A stretch of DNA of 64,000 nucleotides. It comes from Clostridia bacterium (lineage in GTDB: Bacteria; Bacillota; Clostridia; Christensenellales; Aristaeellaceae). A model generated the notes under the pieces. It was not told the origin of the DNA and searched no databases. It worked only from the letters and a program-made list of their open reading frames with translations. Every line of letters begins with the position of its first letter. Positions within the stretch are counted from its first letter, which is position 1. The translations under genes and the position numbers were made by a program. The stretch lies in the NCBI GenBank assembly GCA_017519405.1, contig JAFWSH010000036.1, forward strand, positions 1 to 64,000. Direction: 5' to 3'. This document shows positions 16,093 through 25,100 of this stretch, piece by piece.

Positions 16093-16199
16093 TTTCTCAT
16101 GTACTTTTAATCGTTTTCCCCTGTCTTCTCATCTGCGCATGTGCTATCCTCAGGCTGTCACGAGGAAAGAGCACGTGATGTGCGAAAGGAGGCACCCCT

Positions 16200-16508
16200 A
16201 TGCTGACTCTGATTTTTCTCCCCTTCATCCTGATGGTGAAGCTGATTGTACTCCCCTGGAAGATTCTCGGAAAGATGATGCGCAGCAGCTGGTTCTGGGG
16301 CCTGGCATTCTTCTTCGGCTTCATGTCCATGCTGGGCGGCCTCATCACCGGCCTGGCGGGCCTGATCAAGGGGCTGCTGCCCATCGGCCTGGTGGTTGCC
16401 GGCATTGCGCTGATTCTGGCGGCCAACAAGCAGGAGCCCGAGGCCAGCAAGGAGGCTTTTGACAGCTTCTACGCGTCCCGGCCCCAGCAGCACAGCAGCC
16501 AGGAGTGA
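16200..16508 (+). CDS. Small membrane protein, two transmembrane helices
   Basis: 102 residues. Residues 1-20 and about 30-75 are strongly hydrophobic, with a Gly-rich second segment (FMSMLGGLITGLAGLIKGLL) and a short charged tail. GAAAGGAGG lies before the ATG. No family recognised. It ends in a strong bidirectional terminator and probably forms the tail of the degV unit or has its own promoter. Confidence 0.7.
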   Translation: MLTLIFLPFILMVKLIVLPWKILGKMMRSSWFWGLAFFFGFMSMLGGLITGLAGLIKGLLPIGLVVAGIALILAANKQEPEASKEAFDSFYASRPQQHSSQE

Positions 16509-16550
16509 CGGCTGAACCCGGCTGAGAGGCGGGCAGATATGCGGGTATAC

Positions 16551-16585
16551 AAAGAGGAACGGTGCAGATGTACCGTTCCTCTTTT
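16551..16585. terminator. Bidirectional terminator
   Basis: AAAGAGGAACGGT pairs perfectly with ACCGTTCCTCTTT (13 bp) around an 8-nt loop, with T-runs both ways. It separates two convergent genes. Confidence 0.92.
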
Positions 16586-16590
16586 GTGTG

Positions 16591-17796
16591 TCAACCTTCC
16601 CCCTGTGCCTGGCCGGGCGGATTCTGGCCGGGGTTCGGCTTCCAGCCCAGGGCCTGTCCCAGCTGGCGCAGGGTGTTCTGGGTGCGCAGGCGCCGGCTCT
16701 CCTCCTCCAGCCGTGCAGCGACGCCCGCCAGCAGCACCACAAACTCCCTGATGCGATCCATGGTCTCCCTGGGCATATCCCGCATCAGGGTGAGGGAGGC
16801 GCCGGCGGCCTTGGGCAGGTCCCGGACAATCCCCGACACCGTCTGCTCCCCCGAGGCGGAGAGCACATCGAACAGGGCATTGACAAAGTCGCGCCGGGTG
16901 GGGGCGTCCATGGACTCGATCCATGTGCGGATCTGGGTCTCCGCGTTGAGGCTCTCCCTGGTCAGGCCGGTGAGGCGGACGAAGTGGCTGCCCATCACCT
17001 GCCAGCTGATGGCGTCGTGCTGCAGCACGCCGCTCTGGGAGCTGTCCACAATCAGGTCCGGGGCGGCGTGGGTCAGCAGCAGGCCCACCAGCGAGGACTT
17101 GGGGACAATGGAGACCAGCTTGCCCGCAATGCCCATGTAGGGCCGGCTCTGGAGGAAGGTGCGCTGGAAGCCGGGCCCGTCGTTGGACCAGATCCTCTGG
17201 ATGCGGTTCTGCACCGCCTCCGGCGCCCGGGCGCCCGCATAGACCGCCAGGTTGCCGCCCTTGGAGTGTCCCCCCAGGGTCAGCCGGTGTTCCGGGTAAC
17301 ACGCTGCCACCTGCATCAGGTACCGCACCGCCTCCTCATGGGAGGGAATCTCCGGCAGGCAGGCCAGCAGAAAGTCCTCCTTCCAGCCCGCCAGATCGTC
17401 GGAGGTCCCCCGGTAGGACAGGTAGAGCTGCCCCGGCTCCGTCTCGATGGTCAAGGCGCAGAACTGCTTGTCCTCGCTGGGCACCAGGATGTCCGTAAAG
17501 CCGCTGAGGCGCATGCCGCCGAAACGGTCTGTGTCGGCCATCAGCCGGAACATCCAGTCCCACTCCACCGCCGTGTCCACCACGCCCTCCCGGGGAACTT
17601 TCGGCTCCCCCCGGCGGGCGAAATAGGCCTCGGCCGCCTCCCGGACGGTGATGCCCTCCTCCCCGACGGGGGGCACAATGCCCCCGAAATCCAGGTAGCT
17701 GAGCAGGGAGAGAACCAGGTTATCCACCTCGCCAAAGGGGCTGCGGAATAGGGTCAGATCCCCCCGCCACTGGAGATAGTCAAACACATTGCCCAT
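16591..17796 (-). CDS. Mbeg1-like (DUF2974) alpha/beta hydrolase
   Basis: 401 residues. The lipase-type nucleophile elbow GGHSKGG lies near residue 175, preceded by LYLSYRGTSD and followed by WSNDGPGF, the hallmark of the Mbeg1-like family in Clostridia. The C-terminal 100 residues are helical and Glu/Arg-rich. There is no signal peptide. The substrate of the family is unknown. The start at 17796 follows AAGGAGAAG; a 67-residue upstream extension is low-complexity Gly/Ala and rejected. It is last in a minus-strand run beginning at asnA or further up. Confidence 0.8.
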   Translation of the reverse strand: MGNVFDYLQWRGDLTLFRSPFGEVDNLVLSLLSYLDFGGIVPPVGEEGITVREAAEAYFARRGEPKVPREGVVDTAVEWDWMFRLMADTDRFGGMRLSGFTDILVPSEDKQFCALTIETEPGQLYLSYRGTSDDLAGWKEDFLLACLPEIPSHEEAVRYLMQVAACYPEHRLTLGGHSKGGNLAVYAGARAPEAVQNRIQRIWSNDGPGFQRTFLQSRPYMGIAGKLVSIVPKSSLVGLLLTHAAPDLIVDSSQSGVLQHDAISWQVMGSHFVRLTGLTRESLNAETQIRTWIESMDAPTRRDFVNALFDVLSASGEQTVSGIVRDLPKAAGASLTLMRDMPRETMDRIREFVVLLAGVAARLEEESRRLRTQNTLRQLGQALGWKPNPGQNPPGQAQGEG

Positions 17797-17840
17797 TTTT
17801 TCTTCTCCTTGTCCGGCGGCCTTGTGCCGTCTGCCGGACC

Positions 17841-19418
17841 TTATTTCCGCCGCCTCGGCAGCAGGCAGGCCGCGCCCAGGGCCAGGCCCGCCGCCAGGCA
17901 GCCCAGGCGGAACCAGGTCAGCTCTCCCAGCACCGCCTGACCGCCCCCCGGCATGGCCGCCGCCAGCAGCAGCGCGCCGCAGATCAGCGCCATGCACAGC
18001 CTGCCGATGCTCTCCCGGATCAGGTCCCCGGTGTGGTTGTCCGTGCGGTATTCCACGTTGACGCCGGCATCCCCCCGGATTCCGGTGCGCAGCAGATCCG
18101 CCAGCAGGGCCGGGATGTCCAGGGACTTCCGGGTGCTTTCATACACCGCCCGGGTTCCCCGGTCCACCTCCCCCTGCACATCCAGGTGCCGGAAAAAGCT
18201 GCGCCGGACCCGGGCGGCGGCGATCTGCATCACGTTGGTCTCGGGGGCCAGCTGCATCACCACCCCCTCCAGGGTGGCCAGGCCCCGGGCCAGCATGGAG
18301 AGCTCGCTGGGCATGGCGATCCGGTTTTCCTTCATGATCTCCATCATGTCCCCCAGCATCCTGGAGAGGTTGATCTGGGCCAGATCCATGCTGCCGTAGC
18401 GGTTGAGCATCGCCTCGCAGGCCCGGTAGAGCTTCCTGCGGTCCGTCTCCCCCCGGGCCTCCCCCAGGGCCATCACCGCATCGGCACAGCTCCCCGCGTC
18501 ACCCCGGGCGATTCCCTCCACCGCCTTCATCAGGGTGCTGCGGATGCCCGGCCCCAGGGTGCCCATCATGCCCATGTCCAGGAAAATCAGCTTCCCGTCC
18601 CGCACCCGCAGGTTGCCCGGGTGGGGGTCCGCGTGGAAGAAGCCGTCCTCCGTCACCTGCTTGATGTAGTGGTCCGCCAGGCGCTCCCCCAGCTCCCGGA
18701 GGTCATACCCCGCCGCTATCAGTTCCTCCCGCCGGTCAATCTGGATGCCCTCCACGTTCTCCATCACCAGCACCTGGGCCGTGGTGTACTGCCGGTAGAG
18801 CCGCGGGGCGCCCACGTTGGTGACGCTGGCGTTCAGCCGGGCGAAGCGCTCCAGGTTCTCCGCCTCCGTCAGGAAGTCCATCTCCTGCTGGGCCACCATC
18901 CACAGCTGGTCCAGCACCTGGTTGAAGTCCACCAGATCCCTGGCCGGAGTGTACTTCACCAGCTCCGCCGCCTTCTTCAGCAGGTGGATGTCCCGGTTCA
19001 TGACGGCATGGATGCCCTCCCGCTGGACCTTCACCACCACCCGCTGCCCCTCCGGGAGCACGGCCTCGTGCACCTGGGCGATGGAGGCGCTGCCCAGGGG
19101 TTCCCGGCTGAAGGAGGCGAAAACCTCCTCCGCCGGACGCCCGTAGGCGCTTGTCAGGATGCGCTCCACCTGCTCCCATGGCATGGGAGTGACGCTGGTC
19201 CTGAGCTTGGCCAGGGCGGTGCAGTATTCCTCCGGCAAAAAGTCCGTCCGCATGGAAAAAACCTGTCCCAGCTTGATAAAGGTGGGGCCCAGTTCCTCAA
19301 GGATCGTGCAGAGCTTCTCCGGTGTCAGCCCCCGGACAATCTCATTGCGCCGCAGCACATCGACAATCTCTGCCAGGCGGCTGTGCTGCTGCGCCCCGGC
19401 CTCACGCTTGCGTGTCAT
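17841..19418 (-). CDS. ABC1/UbiB-family atypical kinase, membrane-anchored
   Basis: 525 residues. Family motifs are in order: the KxGQ motif in FIKLGQVFSMR, the Ala-rich loop GSASIAQVH, the Lys in VVVKVQR, the ExD pair in QEMDFLTEAEN, HADPHPGN, and the metal Asp in FLDMGMMG. Two hydrophobic helices end the protein (about 470-520), as in UbiB. In quinone-making bacteria UbiB supports ubiquinone synthesis; what it does in anaerobic Clostridia is not known. The start at 19418 has GGAGGGG seven bases upstream. Confidence 0.88.
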   Translation of the reverse strand: MTRKREAGAQQHSRLAEIVDVLRRNEIVRGLTPEKLCTILEELGPTFIKLGQVFSMRTDFLPEEYCTALAKLRTSVTPMPWEQVERILTSAYGRPAEEVFASFSREPLGSASIAQVHEAVLPEGQRVVVKVQREGIHAVMNRDIHLLKKAAELVKYTPARDLVDFNQVLDQLWMVAQQEMDFLTEAENLERFARLNASVTNVGAPRLYRQYTTAQVLVMENVEGIQIDRREELIAAGYDLRELGERLADHYIKQVTEDGFFHADPHPGNLRVRDGKLIFLDMGMMGTLGPGIRSTLMKAVEGIARGDAGSCADAVMALGEARGETDRRKLYRACEAMLNRYGSMDLAQINLSRMLGDMMEIMKENRIAMPSELSMLARGLATLEGVVMQLAPETNVMQIAAARVRRSFFRHLDVQGEVDRGTRAVYESTRKSLDIPALLADLLRTGIRGDAGVNVEYRTDNHTGDLIRESIGRLCMALICGALLLAAAMPGGGQAVLGELTWFRLGCLAAGLALGAACLLPRRRK

Positions 19419-19471
19419 CGGCTTCCCCTCCCCGGCCGGCACAGGCGCTTCCCGATGCCGGCCAAAACTGC

Positions 19472-19506
19472 ACGGGGCCGGTCTCCACGGCGGATCCCGG
19501 CCCCGT
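19472..19506 (-). terminator. Weak terminator-like hairpin after lytTR gene
   Basis: ACGGGGCCGG and CCGGCCCCGT form a perfect 10-bp stem with a 15-nt loop. Only four T follow at a distance on the minus strand (GCAGTTTT), so termination may be partial and the downstream kinase may still be co-transcribed. Confidence 0.5.
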
Positions 19507-19513
19507 TCTGTGC

Positions 19514-20266
19514 TCAGCTGAACCGCTGGATAAGCTCCTCATACTTTTCGTGGGTGATCAGTGCCGTCTGCCGGGTGCCCCGGAGCTTCACCACAAAGGT
19601 CCACCGGCCATAGGGCTCCATGGCCACAATCTGGTTCAGGTTGATGATGTAGCTCTTGTGGCAGCGGAAGAAGATGGCCGGGTCCAGGCGCTCCTCGATC
19701 TCCCCCATGGTGTCCCCCGTCACATAGCGGTGGCCGTCGGTGGTGTAGAGGACCGTCGCCCGCTCCTCCCGCTGGACCAGCTGGATGTCGTTCTGGTCCA
19801 CGAAGGCCACGCCGTCCCGGTGCTTGAGCATCATGCGGCCGCCCATGGAGGCGCCCTCCGGCTTCTCCGGCATGGGCAGCGGCTGGCTCTCCGTGCCCTG
19901 CAGGCGCTCCCGCACCCGCCGGAGGGTCTCCAGCACCCGCTCATTCCGGAAGGGCTTCACCAGATAGTCGAAGGCATAGACCTGGAAGGCATCCCCCATG
20001 TAGGCGTCGTGGGCGGTGGCGAAGATCAGCACGATGGACGGGTCCATGTCCTGGATCAGCCTGGCGCACTCCACCCCGGTCTTCCCGGGCATCTCCACGT
20101 CCAGAAACACCACCTGGGGATGCTCCCGCTCCACCAGGGCCATCAGCTCGTCCCCGTTCTCCGCCTCTCCGGCCAGGTCAAAGCCTTCCGCCAGGGCGAT
20201 GAGCTTGGATTCCACCAGGCGCATGCCCTCGTCGTCGTCGGCGATCACCACGCGAATCGAGTCCAT
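19514..20266 (-). CDS. LytTR-family response regulator (orphan)
   Basis: 250 residues. The receiver domain (1-120) has the acidic patch ADDDE, phosphoacceptor Asp56 in VFLDVEMPG and Lys in LVKPFR. A LytTR DNA-binding domain occupies 150-250, with FFRCHKSYIINLNQI. Such regulators respond to a membrane kinase, but no histidine kinase is adjacent. GGAGG precedes the ATG and the gene starts 13 bp after asnA, so both are co-transcribed. Confidence 0.9.
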   Translation of the reverse strand: MDSIRVVIADDDEGMRLVESKLIALAEGFDLAGEAENGDELMALVEREHPQVVFLDVEMPGKTGVECARLIQDMDPSIVLIFATAHDAYMGDAFQVYAFDYLVKPFRNERVLETLRRVRERLQGTESQPLPMPEKPEGASMGGRMMLKHRDGVAFVDQNDIQLVQREERATVLYTTDGHRYVTGDTMGEIEERLDPAIFFRCHKSYIINLNQIVAMEPYGRWTFVVKLRGTRQTALITHEKYEELIQRFS

Positions 20267-20279
20267 GATATCCTCCGTT

Positions 20280-21284
20280 TTACAGCAGCTGAATATTCGC
20301 CTTCCGGCAGGCCTCCACCACGTCGTCCGGCCAGAGGGACGCCTGCACCTCGCCCACATGGGCCTTGCGCAGGAAATACACGCACATGCGGCTCTGGCCG
20401 ATGCCGCCGCCGATGGTCAGGGGAAGCTCCCCGTTCAGCAGCGCCTTCTGGAACGGCAGCTCCGCCCGCTCCTCGCAGCCCCGCTCCTTCAGCTGGCGGC
20501 GGAGGCTCTCCTCGTCCACCCGGATGCCCATGGAGGAGACCTCCAGGGAGATGTCCAGCAGACGGGAGTAGAGGAGGATGTCCCCGTTGAGGGCCCAGTC
20601 GTCATAGTCCGGCGCCCGCCCGTCATGGATCCGGCCGGATTTCAGCTTGCCGCCGATGCCGATGAGGAACACCGCACCGCACTCCCGGGCGGCGGCATAT
20701 TCCCGCTCCCGGCTGCTCAGATCGGGGTAGCGGTCCTCCAGCTCCTGAGTGGTGACGAAGGTGATCTCGTCCGGCAGCTCGGGCTTGATGTGGGGATAGT
20801 GGGCGCAGACAAAGCCCTCGGTCTTGCGGAGGGTGAGGTAGATCCTGCAGACGATGTCCTTCAGAAACTCCAGGTTCCGCTCCTCCCGGGTGATGATCCG
20901 CTCCCAGTCCCACTGGTCCACAAAGATGGAGTGGATGTTGTCCGTCTCCTCGTCCCTGCGGATGGCGTTCATGTCGGTATAGAGGCCCTCACCCGAGTGG
21001 AAGCCGTAGGTCTTCAGGGCCTGGCGCTTCCACTTGGCCAGGGAGTGCACGATCTCCGCCTGGCGTCCCGTCTCCAGAATGTCGAAGGAGACAGGGCGCT
21101 CCACGCCGTTCAGGTTGTCGTTCAGGCCGCTCTCGGGGGTCACCATAATGGGGGCGGACACGCGGGTGAGATTCAGGGCCCGGGACAGTTCCGCCTCGAA
21201 AAAGTCCTTCACCAGCTTGATGGCAATCTCGGTATCCCGCAGATCCAGCACGGGGTTGTAGTGCTCCGGAATAATCAGCCGCAT
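20280..21284 (-). CDS. asnA: Aspartate-ammonia ligase (asparagine synthetase A)
   Basis: 334 residues, full length for AsnA (E. coli 330). It makes asparagine from aspartate, ammonia and ATP with a class II aminoacyl-tRNA-synthetase fold. Clear blocks are [43 protein letters not shown] and the C-terminal GGGIGQSR. The ATG follows GGAGGG. It lies 45 bp downstream of the CHAP gene and 13 bp upstream of the response regulator. Confidence 0.96.
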   Translation of the reverse strand: MRLIIPEHYNPVLDLRDTEIAIKLVKDFFEAELSRALNLTRVSAPIMVTPESGLNDNLNGVERPVSFDILETGRQAEIVHSLAKWKRQALKTYGFHSGEGLYTDMNAIRRDEETDNIHSIFVDQWDWERIITREERNLEFLKDIVCRIYLTLRKTEGFVCAHYPHIKPELPDEITFVTTQELEDRYPDLSSREREYAAARECGAVFLIGIGGKLKSGRIHDGRAPDYDDWALNGDILLYSRLLDISLEVSSMGIRVDEESLRRQLKERGCEERAELPFQKALLNGELPLTIGGGIGQSRMCVYFLRKAHVGEVQASLWPDDVVEACRKANIQLL

Positions 21285-21329
21285 GGGGCATCCCTCCTGT
21301 CTTTAGCGGCGGTCTCCGCCCGCTTTGCT

Positions 21330-22112
21330 TTACGGAGCAGGTGTCAGGGCCGGCACGGGCGCGTTCTCCCCCGCCATCTCCTCCGGCACCCAGGGCATCA
21401 GGAACATGTTCACATACAGGTCCTTGTCGTTGTAGGTGTATTTGTAGGAGAAGGCGTTGGCGTCCACGCTGATCCGCTCCTCCTCCGGCACCAGGGAGAT
21501 GTTCTTCGTCTTCTTCTCCGCGTTGGGGTCATAGTCGTGGACAAACATCCAGACGCTGCTGTTGACATTGCCCTCCAGGGTGGTGAGGCGGTATTTGCCG
21601 TTGGGGAGCTTTTCCACGTCGTAGACCAGGCCGGCGTGCCACAGGCCATTCTTTCCCTTTTTCCCGTAGATGAGGATGAAGCCCTTCTGGGGCGTCATGG
21701 TGGTCCGGTGCATCTTCGTATAGCCGGTCACCAGCTTGCCGACGCCGGCCTCCTTCACATGCACAAGCCCTTCCACCTCCCCCTCCTCGATCTCCGTCCA
21801 GACCGTCTGGGGGATGTTCATCTCCAGCATGCACCAGGTGATAAAGCCCGCGCACCAGCCCCACTCGTAGTTGTTGCGCCACTTGGTGTACTTGTTGCTT
21901 TTCTTCAGCTTCTTGCCGTCCAGCTCCCGCCACTCATTGTAGGCCAGGTCCAGCAGCTGCTGGATGGTCTCCGGGACCTCCTCCACCACCTCGGTGGTGA
22001 TCTCCCGGGGCGCCGGGGTGGGGGTAGCCTTCTTGGCCGCCACGGCCGGCGCCGCCGTCAGCGTCAGTATCAGCGCCAGCGCCAGTGCCAGCGTCCGAAC
22101 CCAGATCTTCAT
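21330..22112 (-). CDS. Secreted CHAP-type amidohydrolase-like protein
   Basis: 260 residues with a Sec signal (hydrophobic Leu/Ala stretch, cleavage near AVAAKK) and a short Pro/Thr linker (TPTPAP). The Cys of a CHAP/NlpC-like fold is in EWGWCAGFITWC, the His in LWHAGLVYDV, and a polar third residue in LEGNVN. It may cut peptidoglycan peptides or cross-bridges. The C-terminus again ends in ALTPAP. A protein with the same core (WCAEYLDWC, HVAMVEY, LEGNTP) lies at 52749-53846. It follows the giant SdrD_B protein by 39 bp and may help display or release it. Confidence 0.72.
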   Translation of the reverse strand: MKIWVRTLALALALILTLTAAPAVAAKKATPTPAPREITTEVVEEVPETIQQLLDLAYNEWRELDGKKLKKSNKYTKWRNNYEWGWCAGFITWCMLEMNIPQTVWTEIEEGEVEGLVHVKEAGVGKLVTGYTKMHRTTMTPQKGFILIYGKKGKNGLWHAGLVYDVEKLPNGKYRLTTLEGNVNSSVWMFVHDYDPNAEKKTKNISLVPEEERISVDANAFSYKYTYNDKDLYVNMFLMPWVPEEMAGENAPVPALTPAP

Positions 22113-22151
22113 ATGTGTCTCCTTCCGGGCCAGGCCCGCGGTTTCTCCGTC

Positions 22152-25100
22152 TTACTGCGCTTTCTCCTGCCAGTTCTGGGTTTCCCCCTGGCCATAGCCC
22201 TCCGGATAAACCCCGGGGGCGGAGGGCAGGTAGCCCAGGTCCGCGTCATAGTTGTGGGTGCCGCTGATCACCTGCACCGGCGTATCCGTGCTGGTGGTGA
22301 TGCCCGGCAGCTCCTCCACCCGCTGGGTGGCCTTCAGCCCCGTGTCCGCGCTGAGGGTGTAGACGGCGGGATACAGGTCCTCCATGGTGTAGAAGCCGTA
22401 CTGGTCCGTCACCGTCTGCGCCACTTCCTGGCCGTCCCGCAGCAGGCGCACCGCCACATTGGGGATGCCGTACTCGTTCCAGTCCTGCAGCCCGTTGCCG
22501 TTCTCGTCCAGCCAGACCAGGTCGCCCAGGCTGCCGGCCTGGACGCAGCCCACGTCCAGCCCAGCCATGTCCACGCCCATCTGCACCTGGAAGCGCTCGC
22601 TGAGGCCGGTCCGGCCCTCCAGCTCGGTGAGCACGCTGGTCACGCCCTCAGCGTCCAGCCGGGCATCCCCCGGCTCCACCGGGATGCAGCCCTGGGGGAA
22701 CTCCACGGAGAGCTGGTACATGCCGGGCAGCAGCCCCATGATGCCGTAACTGCCGTCCTTGCCGGTTTCCACCGTGCCCAGGGCGTTGCCCAGGGCGTCC
22801 AGCAGGGTGATCTTGACGCCCTGGCGCGGCACCAGCTGCCCACCCTGGTCATACCAGGCCATGCCGCTGAGGGCCGTCAGCCGCTGCAGGCCCAGCTTCG
22901 GGGTGTCCAACACGTCGCCGCTCTTCAGGGTGATCCCCAGCATCAGCAGCTGGTTCACGCCCTGGGCAAAGGTGCTCTCGCCCTTGGGGGCGGAATAGGT
23001 GTCCTCGTCCACGGGGAAGGCCAGGATGTACTCACCCGGCACCACGCCGGGGAAGTCGAAGAGGCCGTCCTCCCCGATTACGGCGGTGGCGGACAGGGAC
23101 TTGTCCTGGGCAAAGTAGAGCTGGACCTCCTCGCCGGCAGGCGCTCTCTCCTCGGCATTCACGCAGCCGTCGCCGTTCTCGTCCAGCCACGCCACGCCGT
23201 GGATCTGCGCGGGAACCACGCCGGCCAGCTTCACCTCCGCCAGCACCTGGCCCATGGCGATGGTCAGGCCCACGGTCTGGTCATTCTGGCTCCCGCTGAG
23301 CCCCAGGGGATTCTCCGGCAGCCGGGACTGCACCATCCCCTCCGGATACGTGAGGGTGAACTGCCATTCGTCCGGCCGGATCTGATGGAAGGCGAAGCTG
23401 CCGTCCGGGCCGGTGGTGATGCTCTGGGTTTCCAGGTCCTCCCGGGTGGGCAGCAGGTGCAGTGTCACCCCGGACAGGGGCTGCTCGGTGGCGTCCCGCA
23501 GGCCGTTGCCGTTCTCATCCAGGAAGGCAGCGCCGCTGAGGGAGGCGTAGGTCATGGCCCCGATGGGGCTGATCTCTCCGCTGTCCCCCGCGTTCAGGCT
23601 GAAGGCGCCGCTGACCGCCGTGTCCTCCGCCGTCTGCTCCAGCTGCTCATGCAGCTCTGTGAAGACCGTGTTTTCGGGGAGCCGGATCTCCAGCCGGTAG
23701 GTGCCCGGCAGGATGGAGTCCAGGGCGAAGGCGGCGTTCCGGCCGATCTCCGTCTCGGCGCTGACGCTGCCGTCCTCCGCGTTCAGCAGGCGGACCACCG
23801 CGTGCTCCATGCCGGCCTCCCCCTGGTCCATGGCGCCGTTGTCATTGCTGTCGCCATAGAGCACGCCGGTGAGCTTGGCCGGGACGATCATGCCGCAGTC
23901 CATGCCGGTGATCCGGTCGCCGGAGGCCACGGTAAAGGCCTCCGTCGCCCCCGCGCCACGGCCACGGTTCAGCATCACGTTTCCTTCGCCCTCCCGGGTG
24001 AAGGCATAGCCGCTCATGGCGGTGAGGGTCATGGTGTAGGTACCCGGCAGCACGTCCTCAAAGGTGAAGACGCCCCGGTCGTTGGACCTGGTGGTGTCGC
24101 TCACCAGGCCGTCCTCCCCCAGGAGGGTCACGGTCATGCCGCTGTAGACGGTCTCCGCGCCATTCATGCCGCCGGAATAGTCGCTGTCCAAGTAGATGGT
24201 GCCGCTGACGGTGGCGTAGCGGATCACGCCCAGGTAGAGGGTCACGTCCTGCCCGGCATCCGTCACGTTCACGTTGTTCAGCGTCTTGTCCCTGCGGTTC
24301 GGGTCGTTGAACTGGTTGGCCTTCTCCCCCTGGCCCAGGACGGAATAGTGGTAGCCCTCGGGAATCCTCGCCTTGATCTTGTAGGTGTTGGTGCGCATGG
24401 CGCCGAAGGCACCCACGCCCTGGCTGTCCGTGCGGATCTCGGAGATCTCCCGCTCGTTCATCTGCTTGTAGAGGAAGAGCTGCACGTCCTCCACGCCCGG
24501 CTCGCCCTCGTCCATGACACCGTTGTAGTTCTTGTCCTCAAAGGCAATGAGCGTCAGGTTGGCGCCGTCCACCAGGCCCACGTTCTTGTCCTTGATCTCC
24601 TCGTTGCGCTTGATGGTGATCTCGGTGCGGCCCGTGCTCCTGCCCTCGCCCCAGATGGAGGTGCGATTCCGGGTGTTGGTGATGTTGATGGTGAACATCA
24701 TCCTGGAGGGCAGATAGCACCGCAGGTAATAGTCGCCGGGGCGCACCTGGTCAAAGGCGTAATTGCCCTCCCCGTCGGAGATCACCTGGTAGAGGGCGCC
24801 GTTGCGGACGCCTTCCAGTTCCATCAGCACCCCGGCCACCCCGGGTTCCGTCTCCCCCATGCTGCCGTCGCCGTTGGCGTCGTTCCAGATGATGCCGGAG
24901 ACCTTGCCGTTCTCGGCGCCGGCCGCGGCGGTCTGGACCTGCTCCCCCGCGCCGATGACCATGGCAGGGCTCTCGGCATAGCTGGTGCTGGACTGCTCCA
25001 TGTAGTTCTGCTTGATGGTAACCTTTTTCTGGCTCTTTTCCGTAAAGCTGAAGTTATCCGGCAGCGTCACCCCGAAGGCGTAGGTGCCGGCGGGCAGTGC

